Positions 33,463 to 45,689 of a stretch of 64,000 bases of DNA are shown in pieces; the stretch's first letter is position 1, and each line of letters opens with the position of its first letter. The notes beneath the pieces are model-generated. The model ran no database searches, had not been told where the DNA came from, and saw only the letters and a list, made by a program, of their open reading frames with translations. The position numbers were made by a program, and so were the translations under genes. This DNA comes from Sebastes aleutianus (taxonomy: Eukaryota; Chordata; Actinopteri; Perciformes; Sebastidae): assembly GCA_916700875.1 (NCBI GenBank), contig CAKAKS010000074.1, forward strand, positions 179,585 to 243,584. Reading direction: 5' to 3'.

Positions 33463-34475
33463 GCATCAACTCAACCTCGGACTCCACTAACCTCCTCTTG
33501 TTCTGGTTCTGGTTCAGAGGTTCTAGTTCTGGTTCTGGTTCAGAGGTCCATACCAGCTGCTTCAGGTGCAGCTATTTCCTGTAAATGTGATTTCTTAATT
33601 GGACGATCAGACTTTTTCTGCTGAAGCACAGAAACACCGTGAAGAGAAACTATCCATCTGTTTTTATATGTGAACTGTAAATCAAATACGAGCTCCACAA
33701 TACGTCACATTCTGATATTACGTAACATTAATTTCTGCCGTAGCAACAGATTTAATGAAATCCAGATATTGTTGACTGTTTAAAGATGCTGAATGTATTC
33801 CAGTATTAATAATGAGGGTTGGTTTGTGAGCTGCAATCAGCAGGGAGCTCTTACAGTCTGCTGCGGTGCCTTATGATGCCTTAAACGTCTTAAACGTCTT
33901 AAACGTCTTAAACGTCTGTCAAATGTTTCAGACATGTGAATATATTGAATCTATATTTAGAGTAATATGAAGTACATGAGTGTAGTAAACATCCCTGCTA
34001 TATGACTCAGAGTCTCCTGTACTGCTGCCGGGTTTATAACCACCGTTTGACCAACTAGGACAAAACGTTATTTTTATTAAAGTTCCCACCTGGAGCTTTT
34101 AGTTCCTGCCAAATATGTGTGGACCAAGATGTTGAATGTAAATGTGTCTTTGATGATGTTGATAGTTTCAGGTTGTTAAATGAATCCTGCTTATGATACG
34201 ATCAACTGCTGACATGACTGATTTTATTATTTTCTGTCTTTTTTAAATAATAATAAGTTGTGTTTTGTAAAGAACCCGTCAGGGACTGTTGACTGGATGG
34301 TTAAATATGTTTAGGAATATGAATCAAAGCAGATTGATATGATAGAAACACTGAACTGCCTTTAAGCCAAAGTGATTCCTGTAGTTATTCTGAGTTCTCG
34401 GTGCTTCTGATGATTTATGAAACGTTTCTGTTCGCTTTGACTGAATTTATTAATAAATGAGCTGGTCCACCTCGC
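33463..34475 (+). other. serinc3: serinc3 3' UTR (inferred)
   Basis: Follows the stop codon and runs to an AATAAA at 34452-34457 followed by a GT-rich tract (ATGTTTATCTGAG). It contains a GGTTCTGGTTCTGG duplication at about 33505-33545 and a TTAAACGTC four-copy repeat at about 33880-33915. The end is inferred from the signal only. Confidence 0.6.
34452..34457 (+). terminator. serinc3: Polyadenylation signal AATAAA
   Basis: Canonical hexamer about 990 nt past the serinc3 stop. Confidence 0.55.
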
Positions 34476-34733
34476 ATCATGTTTATCTGAGTTCATTGTA
34501 TATGTCCATATGTAATCATCCTTTCATGTTAAATCCATCATTATAAAAACAATAACTCATTCTGTGGTAACATTATTTTGTGGGTCTGTAATTTTTCTAA
34601 TTCCTTAATAATTTCCAAGATTAGGTATACTAATTCTATAAAGTTATTAACCAGTTAACATATGAGACTAAAGTTTCCTTTAATAAATGAATGAGTGAAT
34701 ATATACTTGGTTTTAGATGGAGCAGCTGTTTCA

Positions 34734-35501
34734 AGGGAATCCTTTTTTATATGGAGGCCAGAACCTGCCAAAACCCAAAATAAAAAACATAAATAAATAT
34801 CTTGATAAATAACAATTAAAAAAATAACATTAAAGATAAATATAGCCATTAATTAATTGAAAAAATGTGACATGAATCGATATTTCTGTTTTAATTTGCT
34901 TTTTTATTTTTTAAATGTATTTATTTTAGCATTTATTTTGTATCTATGCATTTAGTTTTTGCATTTATATTTTTTTAAATGTATGTATTTATGCAATAAT
35001 TTATTTATTTATTTTAGCATTTATCTTTTATCTATGCATTTATTTTTTGCATTTATTTTTTATTTTATATTTATTTTTAAATGTATGTATTTATGCACTA
35101 ATTTATTTATTTATTTATGCATGCTTTTCCCTTTGCATATTACCCCTTATTTATTTCCCCAAAGTTATTTATTTTTGTATTATTTTCTTTAGACATTTCA
35201 GGCCCATGCTCTGACCCCATGAAACGCGTTGAGTGACAGCCCCTCATCTGCATAATGAGGCTGAAATGCATAAAGAAATGTAAAAAGAAAAGTGCAGAAA
35301 TGAGGAAATGCATTAATAAATAAATAAATTAATCCATAAATACATACATTTAAAAATGTATAAAAATGTATTAATTAATGGCTACATTTATTTTTAAGAT
35401 TATTTTTGCTACATTTAATGACATGTTTATTTATATATTGAGTCATTTATTTATTAATATTTTTTTATTTTGGCAGGTTCCATCCTCCAAAGTTTTCCCT
35501 A
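34734..35501. mobile_element. Palindromic MITE-like element (GAACCTGCCAAAA ends)
   Basis: The left end has TGGAGG and GAACCTGCCAAAA, followed by AAAATAAA. The right end is the inverse (TATTTTGGCAGGTTC, CCTCCA), with AGGGAA at both outer sides. The interior is AT-rich (ATTTATTTATTTTAGC) and roughly palindromic. A second, truncated copy begins near 63764. No coding capacity. Confidence 0.7.
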
Positions 35502-35606
35502 TAATTAGAACCAAATAACATTGTCCAGGAAACTTCCTAGAAAATTATTAGGACATTTGTAAGAATTTATGGAATGAGAAAATAAGATGTTGCTGCATCC
35601 CGACTT

Positions 35607-35998
35607 TCATGAATCAAAGTGGGAGATGAGAGTTTGCATACAGGGAGGAGGTGAGCAGCCGTCTGTCAGCTGCAGGTTGTGGGATGCAGCCGGCAGCGTG
35701 AAGAGCCTCTCCTCAGGCTCCCTCTGGGCGCTGTGCACCACCCGGCACCTGAACACGGAGCCCTGGTCCTCCTCGTCCGGGGTGAGTTTGAGAAAGCTGA
35801 ACATGGAGTAGAGGCCGTTGATGTTCAGGCTCGGGGGCGTGTTGAAGACGCCGGAGGGAACCGGCTCTCCGTCTTTAGTCCAAGTCACCGACACGTCCTC
35901 GGGACAGAAGTGTTTGATGCACAGGTGTAGAGTACACTCTTCATTCAGCAGAGGACACAGAGGCTCACAGTCGATGAACATCACATCAGGAGGAGTTC
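35607..35998 (-). CDS. IgSF C1-like exon, terminal (domain 3 of downstream Ig group)
   Basis: The minus-strand acceptor GTGTGATCAG precedes a phase 1 start. It encodes TPPDVMFIDCEPLCPLLNEE, then LHLCIKHFCPEDVSVTWTKD, LYSMFSFLKLTP and GSVFRCRVVHSA. This is the C1-set pattern with Cys, the following Trp in VTW and the second Cys in FRC. The frame ends at TGA 35607-35609 after about 27 residues that look unlike an Ig strand. I see no good donor and no transmembrane segment, so this could be a secreted C-terminus, or the real donor is weak. It joins in phase to the exon at 43330-43647 across a 7.3 kb intron that is almost all decamer array. Confidence 0.7.
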
Positions 35999-36032
35999 CT
36001 GATCACACAGACGGATGATAACACACGATAAC

Positions 36033-39000
36033 ACATGTTACTGCATGTTACTGGATGTTACTGGATGTTACTGGATGTTACTGGATGTTACTGCATCTTA
36101 CTGGATGTTACTGCATGTTACTGGATGTTACTGCATGTTACTGGATGTTACTGCATGTTACTGGATGTTACGGCATGTTACTGGATTTTACTGGATGTTA
36201 CTGCATGTTACTGGATGTTACTGCATGTTACTGCATGTTACTGCATGTTACTGCATGTTACTGGATGTTACTGCATGTTACTGGATGTTACTGGATGTTA
36301 CTGCATGTTACTGCATCTTACTGCATGTTACTGGATGTTACTGGATGTTGGATGTTACTGGATGTTACTGGATGTTACTGCATGTTACTGGATGTTACTG
36401 CATGTTACTGGATGTTACTGCATGTTACTGCATGTTACTGGGTGTTACTGGATGTTACTGCATGTTACTGCATGTTACTGCATGTTACTGGATGTTACTG
36501 CATGTTACTGTATCTTACTGCATGTTACTGGATGTTACTGGATGTTACTGCATCTTACTGCATCTTACTGCATGTTACTGGATGTTACTGCATGTTACTG
36601 CATGTTACTGGATGTTACTGCATGTTACTGCATGTTACTGCATGTTACTGGATGTTACTGCATGTTACTGGATGTTACGGCATGTTACTGGATTTTACTG
36701 GATGTTACTGCATGTTACTGGATGTTACTGCATGTTACTGCATGTTACTGCATGTTACTGCATGTTACTGGATGTTACTGCATGTTACTGGATGTTACTG
36801 CATGTTACTGCATGTTACTGGATGTTACTGGATGTTACTGCATGTTACTGGATGTTGGATGTTACTGGATGTTACTGGATGTTACTGCATGTTACTGGAT
36901 GTTACTGGATGTTACTGATGTTACTGCATGTTACTGGATGTTACTGCATGTTACTGGATGTTACTGCATGTTACTGCATGTTACTGGATGTTACTGGATG
37001 TTACTGCATGTTACTGCATGTTACTGGATGTTACTGGATGTTACTGCATGTTACTGGATGTTACTGCATGTTACTGCATGTTACTGGATGTTACTGGATG
37101 TTACTGCATGTTACTGGATGTTACTGCATGTTACTGGATGTTACTGCATGTTACAGCATGTTACTGGATGTTACTGCATGTTACTGGATGTTACTGCATG
37201 TTACTGCATGTTACTGGATGTTACTGGATGTTACTGCATGTTACTGGATGTTACTGCATGCTACTGGATGTTACTGCATGTTACTGGATGTTACTGGATG
37301 TTACTGCATGTTACTGGATGTTACTGCATGTTACTGCATGTTACTGGATGTTACTGGATGTTACTGCATGTTACTGGATGTTACTGCATGCTACTGGATG
37401 TTACTGCATGTTACTGGATGTTACTGGATGTTACTGCATGTTACTGCATGTTACTGGATGTTACTGCATGTTACTGGATGTTACTGCATGTTACTGCATG
37501 TTACTGGATGTTGCATGTTACTGGATGTTACTGGATGTTACTGGATGCTACTGCATGTTACTGCATGTTACTGGATGTTACTGGATGTTATTGGATGTTA
37601 CCGCATGTTACTGCATGTTACTGGATGTTACTGGATGTTACTGCATGTTACTGGATGTTACTGCATGTTACTGCATGTTACTGGATGTTACTGCATGTTA
37701 CTGGATGTTGCATGTTACTGCATGTTACTGCATGTTACTGCATGTTACTGGATGTTACTGCATGTTACTGGATGTTACTGCATGTTACTGCATGTTACTG
37801 GATGTTACTGCATGTTACTGCATGTTACTGGATGTTACTGCATGTTACTGCATGTTACTGGATGTTACTGCATGTTACTGCATGTTACTGGATGTTGGAT
37901 GTTACTGGATGTTACTGCATGTTACTGGATGTTGGATGTTACTGGATGTTACTGGATGTTACTGGATGTTACTGCATGTTATTGCATGTTACTGCATGTT
38001 ACTGGATGTTACTGCATGTTACTGGATATTGGATGTTACTGGATGTTACTGCATGTTACTGGATGTTGGATGTTACTGGATGTTACTGGATGTTACTGGA
38101 TGTTACTGCATGTTACTGGATGTTACTGGATGTTACTGGATGTTACTGCATGTTACTGGATGTTACTGCATGTTACTGGATGTTGGATGTTACTGGATGT
38201 TACTGGATGTTACTGGATGTTACTGCATGTTACTGGATGTTACTGGATGTTACTGGATGTTACTGCATGTTACTGGATGTTACTGCATGTTACTGGATGT
38301 TGGATGTTACTGGATGTTACTGCATGTTACTGGATGTTACTGGATGTTACTGCATGTTACTGGATGTTGGATGTTACTGGATGTTACTGGATGTTACTGC
38401 ATGTTACTGGATGTTACTGCATGTTACTGCATGTTACTGGATGTTACTGCATGTTACTGGATGTTGGATGTTACTGCATGTTACTGGATGTTACTGGATG
38501 TTACTGCATGTTACTGCATGTTACTGGATGTTACTGCATGTTACTGGATGTTGGATGTTACTGGATGTTACTGCATGTTACTGGATGTTACTTGATGTTG
38601 GATGTTACTGCATGTTACTGCATGTTACTGGATGTTACTGGATGTTGGATGTTACTGGATGTTACTGCATGTTACTGGATGTTACTTGATGTTGGATGTT
38701 ACTGCATGTTACTGGATGTTACTGCATGTTACTGGATGTTACTGGATGTTACTGGATGTTACTGGATGTTACTGCATGTTACTGCATGTTACTGGATGTT
38801 ACTGCATGTTACTGGATGTTGGATGTTACTGCATGTTACTGGATGTTACTGGATGTTACTGGATGTTACTGCATGTTACTGCATGTTACTGCATGTTACT
38901 GGATGTTACTGGATGTTACTGCATGTTACTGGATGTTGGATGTTACTGGATGTTACTGGATGTTACTGCATGTTACTGGATGTTACTGCATGTTACTGGA

Positions 39001-42000
39001 TGTTACTGCATGTTACTGCATGTTACTGGATGTTACTGGATGTTACTGCATGTTACTGGATGTTACTGCATGTTACTGGATGTTACTGCATGTTACTGCA
39101 TGTTACTGGATGTTACTGGATGTTACTGCATGTTACTGGATGTTACTGGATGTTACTGCATGTTACTGGATGTTACTGCATGTTACTGCATGTTACTGGA
39201 TGTTACTGGATGTTACTGCATGTTACTGGATGTTACTGCATGTTACTGGATGTTACTGCATGTTACAGCATGTTACTGGATGTTACTGCATGTTACTGGA
39301 TGTTACTGCATGTTACTGCATGTTACTGGATGTTACTGGATGTTACTGCATGTTACTGGATGTTACTGCATGCTACTGGATGTTACTGCATGTTACTGGA
39401 TGTTACTGGATGTTACTGCATGGTACTGCATGTTACTGGATGTTACTGCATGTTACTGCATGTTACTGGATGTTACTGCATGTTACTGGATGTTACTGCA
39501 TGTTACTGGATGTTACTGCATGTTACTGGATGTTACTGCATGTTACTGGATGTTGCATGTTACTGGATGCTACTGCATGTTACTGCATGTTACTGGATGT
39601 TACTGGATGTTATTGGATGTTACCGCATGTTACTGCATGTTACTGGATGTTACTGGATGTTACTGCATGTTACTGGATGTTACTGCATGTTACTGCATGT
39701 TACTGCATGTTACTGCATGTTACTGGATGTTACTGCATGTTACTGGATGTTACTGCATGTTACTGCATGTTACTGCATGTTACTGGATGTTACTGCATGT
39801 TACTGGATGTTACTGCATGTTACTGGATGTTACTGCATGTTACTGCATGTTACTGCATGTTACTGGATGTTACTGCATGTTACTGCATGTTACTGGATGT
39901 TACTGCATGTTACTGGATGTTACTGCATGTTACTGGATGTTACTGCATGTTACTGGATGTTACTGGATGTTACTGGTTGTTACTGCATGTTACTGCATGT
40001 TACTGGATGTTACTGCATGTTACTGGATGTTGGATGTTACTGCATGTTACTGGATGTTACTGGATGTTACTGCATGTTACTGCATGTTACTGCATGTTAC
40101 TGGATGTTACTGGATGTTACTGCATGTTACTGGATGTTGGATGTTACTGGATGTTACTGGATGTTACTGGATGTTACTGCATGTTACTGGATGTTACTGC
40201 ATGTTACTGGATGTTACTGCATGTTACTGCATGTTACTGCATGTTACTGGATGTTACTGCATGTTACTGGATGTTACTGATGTTACTGCATGTTACTGGA
40301 TGTTACTGCATGTTACTGGATGTTACTGCATGTTACTGCATGTTACTGGATGTTACTGGATGTTACTGCATGTTACTGGATGTTACTGGATGTTACTGCA
40401 TGTTACTGGATGTTACTGCATGTTACTGCATGTTACTGGATGTTACTGGATGTTACTGCATGTTACTGCATGTTACTGGATGTTACTGGATGTTACTGCA
40501 TGTTACTGGATGTTACTGCATGTTACTGCATGTTACTGGATGTTACTGGATGTTACTGCATGTTACTGGATGTTACTGCATGCTACTGGATGTTACTTCA
40601 TGTTACTGGATGTTACTGCATGTTACTGTATGTTACTGGATGTTACTGCATGTTACTGCATGTTACTGGATGTTACTGCATGTTACTGGATGTTACTGCA
40701 TGTTACTGGATGTTGCATGTTACTGGATGTTACTGGATGTTACTGGATGCTACTGCATGTTACTGCATGTTACTGGATGTTACTGGATGTTATTGGATGT
40801 TACCGCATGTTACTGCATGTTACTGGATGTTACTGGATGTTACTGCATGTTACTGGATGTTACTGCATGTTACTGCATGTTACTGGATGTTACTGCATGT
40901 TACTGGATGTTGCATGTTACTGCATGTTACTGCATGTTACTGCATGTTACTGCATGTTACTGCATGTTACTGGATGTTACTGCATGTTACTGGATGTTAC
41001 TGCATGTTACTGCATGTTACTGCATGTTACTGGATGTTACTGCATGTTACTGGATGTTACTGCATGTTACTGCATGTTACTGCATGTTACTGGATGTTAC
41101 TGCATGTTACTGCATGTTACTGGATGTTACTGCATGTTACTGCATGTTACTGGATGTTGGATGTTACTGGATGTTACTGCATGTTACTGGATGTTGGATG
41201 TTACTGGATGTTACTGGATGTTACTGGATGTTACTGCATGTTATTGCATGTTACTGCATGTTACTGGATGTTACTGCATGTTACTGGATATTGGATGTTA
41301 CTGGATGTTACTGCATGTTACTGGATGTTGGATGTTACTGGATGTTACTGGATGTTACTGGATGTTACTGCATGTTACTGGATGTTACTGGATGTTACTG
41401 GATGTTACTGCATGTTACTGGATGTTACTGCATGTTACTGGATGTTGGATGTTACTGGATGTTACTGGATGTTACTGGATGTTACTGCATGTTACTGGAT
41501 GTTACTGGATGTTACTGGATGTTACTGCATGTTACTGGATGTTGGATGTTACTGCATGTTACTGGATGTTACTGGATGTTACTGCATGTTACTGCATGTT
41601 ACTGGATGTTACTGCATGTTACTGGATGTTGGATGTTACTGGATGTTACTGCATGTTACTGGATGTTACTGCATGTTACTGGATGTTACTTGATGTTGGA
41701 TGTTACTGCATGTTACTGCATGTTACTGGATGTTACTGGATGTTGGATGTTACTGGATGTTACTGCATGTTACTGGATGTTACTTGATGTTGGATGTTAC
41801 TGCATGTTACTGGATGTTACTGCATGTTACTGGATGTTACTGGATGTTACTGGATGTTACTGGATGTTACTGCATGTTACTGCATGTTACTGGATGTTAC
41901 TGCATGTTACTGGATGTTGGATGTTACTGCATGTTACTGGATGTTACTGGATGTTACTGCATGTTACTGCATGTTACTGGATGTTACTGGATGTTGGATG

Positions 42001-42945
42001 TTACTGGATGTTACTGGATGTTGGATGTTACTGGATGTTACTGGATGTTACTGCATGTTACTGCATGTTACTGGATGTTACTGCATGTTACTGGATGTTG
42101 GATGTTACTGGATGTTACTGCATGTTACTGGATGTTACTGCATTTACTGCATGTTACTGCATGTTACTGCATGTTACTGGATGTTACTGGATGTTACTGC
42201 ATGTTACTGGATGTTACTGGATGTTACTGCATGTTACTGGATGTTACTGCATGTTACTGGATGTTACTGCATGTTACTGGATGTTACTGGATGTTACTGC
42301 ATGTTACTGGATGTTACTGCATGTTACTGCATGTTACTGGATGTTACTGCATGTTACTGCATGTTACTGGATGTTGGATGTTACTGCATGTTACTGCATG
42401 TTACTGGATGTTACTGCATGTTACTGGATGTTACTGCATGTTACTGCATGTTACTGGATGTTACTGCATGTTACTGCATGTTACTGCATGTTACTGCATG
42501 TTACTGGATGTTACTGCATGTTACTGCATGTTACTGCATGTTACTGGATGTTACTGCATGTTACTGCATGTTACTGGATGTTGGATGTTACTGCATGTTA
42601 CTGGATGTTACTGGATGTTACTGCATGTTACTGCATGTTACTGGATGTTACTGCATGTTACTGCATGTTACTGGATGTTGGATGTTACTGCATGTTACTG
42701 CATGTTACTGGATGTTACTGCATGTTACTGCATGTTACTGGATGTTACTGCATGTTACTGCATGTTACTGGATGTTGGATGTTACTGCATGTTACTGCAT
42801 GTTACTGCATGTTACTGGATGTTGGATGTTACTGCATGTTACTGCATGTTACTGCATGTTACTGGATGTTACTGCATGTTACTGCATGTTACTGGATGTT
42901 GGATGTTACTGGATGTTACTGCATGTTTCTGGATGTTACTGGATG
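36033..42945. repeat. 6.9-kb decamer array (TTACTGCATG/TTACTGGATG)
   Basis: About 690 units of the 10-mers TTACTGCATG and TTACTGGATG, sometimes shortened (GGATGTTGGATG). Rare variants (TTATTGGATGTTACCGCATG; TTACAGCATG; TTACTTGATG) recur at distances of about 1.2, 2.0-2.1 and 3.1 kb, showing large internal duplications. Lacking stops, it yields forward open frames of up to 1421 codons in all frames, which I regard as artefacts. It fills an intron between two Ig exons. Confidence 0.98.
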
Positions 42946-43329
42946 AGGTGACGGTGACGGGATGAGGCTGATCAGACATGTGGTTTTAATTTTAATCTGA
43001 TTAGAAGGGAACATTTTAATTGATGCTGGTCTGAAGGCTACAAAGAGTTTTTACATTTTAGGTCTCAGGATATTTATAAAATAAAACAGTATACAGTTTG
43101 AAACGCTCTGCAGTAACAGAGTTATCTAAAGGTCCTACAGGTACAGGACATCTTTGGAACCCGCAGATATTTTTTTATGACATACTATACAAGGGATATT
43201 TTATTATATTATTATGACATACTTTACTATGACTTTTTTTTATTATATATTTTACGACATACTATACAATTACTTTTTAATCATATTTTAATATGACATT
43301 CTATACAAAGCCTTAGCCGGTGCTGCTAC
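42946..43329. other. Unique AT-rich intron sequence beside an Ig exon
   Basis: Contains repeated TATTTTATGACATACTATAC-like blocks at about 43170-43310. No exon recognised apart from the adjoining Ig exon. Confidence 0.45.
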
Positions 43330-43647
43330 CTTGCGTGTTGATGTGGTACAGGACGTCTCTGTAACCCGGGTCAGGGAAGCTGGAGTGGTAAACGCGGCAG
43401 GTGTAGACGGCCCTCTCGTCCTCTCTGGCCATCACCAGCTGGATCTTACTCCACACGCTGTAGAGCCGGCTGCGCTCGGAGAAAGGTCCAAAGTGTGTGA
43501 CGGTACTGACCCGCTCGCCGTCGTTCCTGAACCACTCCAGGTCCACCTGCTGAGGGTAGAAGTTCTCCACCCGACAGCACAGAACCAGCAGCCTCTCCAC
43601 CCGCGGGATCTGAGGGAGGCTGGAGATCTGGAGGAACGACGGCTCCA
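43330..43647 (-). CDS. IgSF C1-set exon (domain 2 of downstream Ig group)
   Basis: 318 nt, phase 1-1, between the acceptor AACGCCTCCAG and a GTAGCA donor (minus strand). It encodes EPSFLQISSLPQIPRVERLL, then LCCRVENFYPQQVDLEWFRN, ERSRLYSVWSKIQLV and RAVYTCRVYHSSFPDPGYRD. The CRVENFYPQ...LEWF...YTCRVYH pattern is a textbook C1-set domain, as in MHC, SIRP and tapasin-type proteins. The preceding intron ends in a roughly 360-nt pure pyrimidine repeat on the coding strand, an extreme polypyrimidine tract. Confidence 0.82.
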
Positions 43648-43654
43648 CTGGAGG

Positions 43655-44009
43655 CGTTGGGAGGGAGGGAGGGAGGGAAGAGGAGAGGAGAGGAGAGGAG
43701 AGGTAGAGAGGAGAGGAGAGGAGAGGTAGAGAGGGAGGAGAGGAGAGGAGAGGAGAGGAGAGGAGAGGAGAGGAGAGGAGGAGAGGAGAGGAGAGGAGAG
43801 GAGAGGTAGAGAGGGAGGAGAGGAGAGGAGAGGAGAGGAGAGGAGAGGAGAGGAGAGGTAGAGAGGGAGGAGAGGAGAGGAGAGGAGAGGAGAGGAGAGG
43901 TAGAGAGGGAGGGAGGAGAGGAGAGGAGAGGAGAGGAGAGGAGAGGAGAGGAGAGGAGAGGTAGAGAGGGAGGGAGGAGAGGAGAGGAGAGGAGAGGAGA
44001 GGAGAGGTA
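43655..44009. repeat. GGAGA pentanucleotide array forming a pyrimidine tract on the minus strand
   Basis: (GGAGA)n with GGTAGAGAG and GGGAGGGAGG interruptions. There is essentially no C on the plus strand, so the minus strand is a pure CT tract with occasional TAC. It abuts the acceptor of the Ig exon ending at 43647. Confidence 0.97.
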
Positions 44010-44113
44010 GTCGGGTTAAACCATATAAGAGTCTTTCACAGGAGATAATAACAACAATATAGAACATATTCCTTCACATGTCCCATCCGCTCTAAATATC
44101 TCTACAAGTTTAG

Positions 44114-44185
44114 AGAAGATAAAGTAAAGATAATGGAGGTGGTAAAAGATAAAGTAAAGATAATGGAGGTGGTAAAAGATAAAGG
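44114..44185. repeat. Short AAAGATAAAGTAAAGATAAT array, left part
   Basis: Two and a half copies of a roughly 32-bp unit with GATAATGGAGGTGGTAAAAG. The same unit resumes at 44730-44784, so a 544-bp sequence is inserted in the array. Confidence 0.8.
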
Positions 44186-44729
44186 TGTCATGTTCTGGCT
44201 GTACCAGTCTTTGTTATTAGTTATGTTTATGTGATTTTGGTTTGTGTTTTGGTTTCTTTTATATTCTCATTCCTGTTTCCTGTTTTATTTTGTAATTCAC
44301 TCCTCCTGTGTCTTGTCTGGTTTTACTTCCCACCTTTGTTTGTTTTCCCGCCTTTTGTTGATTGTCTGCCCCGCCCTGATTTGTTTCACCTGTGTGTAAT
44401 CATGTCTTGTATTTAAGCCTGTGTGTTCCCCTCTGTCCTTGTCGGTTCGTTTGTCTCTCCAGCCCCGTCTACCTTGTCCTCCGTGTTACCTGTTACCTCC
44501 TGCTCTGATCCTCGTGTTTCCCTGGTTAGTGATTTTTGGTTTTGGTCCTCTGTTTGGTTTTTGTTGTTTGTTTCTATTTGTTCTTTTGTACTTTGTTCCC
44601 CTCCCTGCATTTGGGTTGTTTTTGGATATTTCAGCTTGTAGTAATTAAAGCTCGCTTTTATTTCAAATTACTTTTCTGCTTGTATCTCTGCGTTTGGGTT
44701 CCCCCTGTAAATTTACTCCACACACGACA
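44186..44729 (+). mobile_element. Probable solo LTR (Gypsy-like), 544 bp
   Basis: Begins TGTCATGTTCTGGC and ends CACACGACA (TG...CA). Inside are a TATTTAAG box at about 44410, a following CCTGTGTGTTCCCC region and ATTAAAG near 44647, the layout of a retroviral-type LTR (promoter then polyadenylation signal). No gag/pol is next to it. It splits a small tandem array, supporting insertion. Exact target duplication is uncertain. Confidence 0.6.
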
Positions 44730-44784
44730 AAAGTAAAGATAATGGAGGTAGTAAAAGATAAAGTAAAGATAATGGAGTAAAGAT
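44730..44784. repeat. Short AAAGTAAAGATAATGG array, right part
   Basis: Continues the unit seen at 44114-44185 on the other side of the putative LTR. Confidence 0.75.
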
Positions 44785-44786
44785 CT

Positions 44787-45372
44787 ATATGAGCTACAGT
44801 TCATCACCTTTAATCTGGACTGTAGTCTATATGAGCTACAGTTCATCACCTTTAATCTGGACTGTAGTCTATATGAGCTACAGTTCATCACCTTTAATCT
44901 GGACCGTAGTCTATATGAGCTACAGTTCCTCACCTTTAATCTGGACTGTAGTCTATATGAGCTACAGTTCATCACCTTTAATCTGGACTGTAGTCTATAT
45001 GAGCTACAGTTCCTCACCTTTAATCTGGACTGTAGTCTATATGAGCTACAGTTCATCACCTTTAATCTGGACTGTAATCTATATGAGCTACAGTTCATCA
45101 CCTTTAATCTGGACTGTAGTCTATATGAGCTACAGTTCCTCACCTTTAATCTGGACTGTAATCTATATGAGCTACAGTTCCTCACCTTTAATCTGGACTG
45201 TAGTCTATATGAGCTACAGTTCCTCACCTTTAATCTGGACTGTAATCTATATGAGATACAGTTCCTCACCTTTAACCTGGACTGTAGTCTATATGAGCTA
45301 CAGTTCATCACCTTTAATCTGGACTGTAGTCTATATGAGCTACAGTTCCTCACCTTTAACCTGGACCGTAGT
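44787..45372. repeat. 42-bp minisatellite copying an Ig exon/donor junction
   Basis: 14 units containing TATATGAGCTACAGTTCATC and ACCTTTAATCTGGACTGTAG. Read on the minus strand, each unit is the end of the neighbouring Ig exon (GTCCAGATTAAAG) followed by GTGAGG or GTGATG. The rightmost unit is the genuine exon end at 45354. Confidence 0.95.
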
Positions 45373-45689
45373 CTTCCTGCTGAAGCTCCTCCCCCTACAG
45401 AGCACCACACACTGGTATCGGGTCATGTCCTCGGTGACGGTGAGACACACCGGGAGGACAGATGTGTGGTGACTGCCGTCTGAATGGAGACAGGCCTGTT
45501 CACTCAGATCCTCACTGAGCAGCAGAGGAACTGAGTCTGACTGGACCGCCGAGTCTTCACCGCTTCCTAATTTAAACCATTTCACTTTGACCTCCCGCTG
45601 TCGGGCTCCTCGGACGCTGCATCTGAGGTCGGCCTGCACCGCGGCGTATATGATGCTGGGCTGGCTGATCTCAGAGACACTGACTGGAG
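45354..45689 (-). CDS. IgSF C-like exon (domain 1 of downstream Ig group)
   Basis: 336 nt, phase 1-1, acceptor GACCTCCACAG and donor AAAG|GTGAGG on the minus strand. It encodes PVSVSEISQPSIIYAAVQAD, LRCSVRGARQREVKVKWFKL, HHTSVLPVCLTVTEDMTRYQ and CVVLCRGRSFSRKTTVQVK. The Cys...KWF...RYQC spacing fits an Ig domain, with extra cysteines in the E/F region and after the second core Cys. It joins in frame to the exon at 43330-43647 (VQVK|VEPSF). The 5' partner is either the TM/C1 exons upstream or an unseen leader exon. Confidence 0.72.

Noticed and set aside
36015..42965. Open frames of 287 to 1421 codons (CYCMLLDVT-type repeats) on the plus strand
   Set aside because: They come from a 10-bp repeat with no stop in any forward frame; all three frames are open alike and no non-repeat protein context exists.
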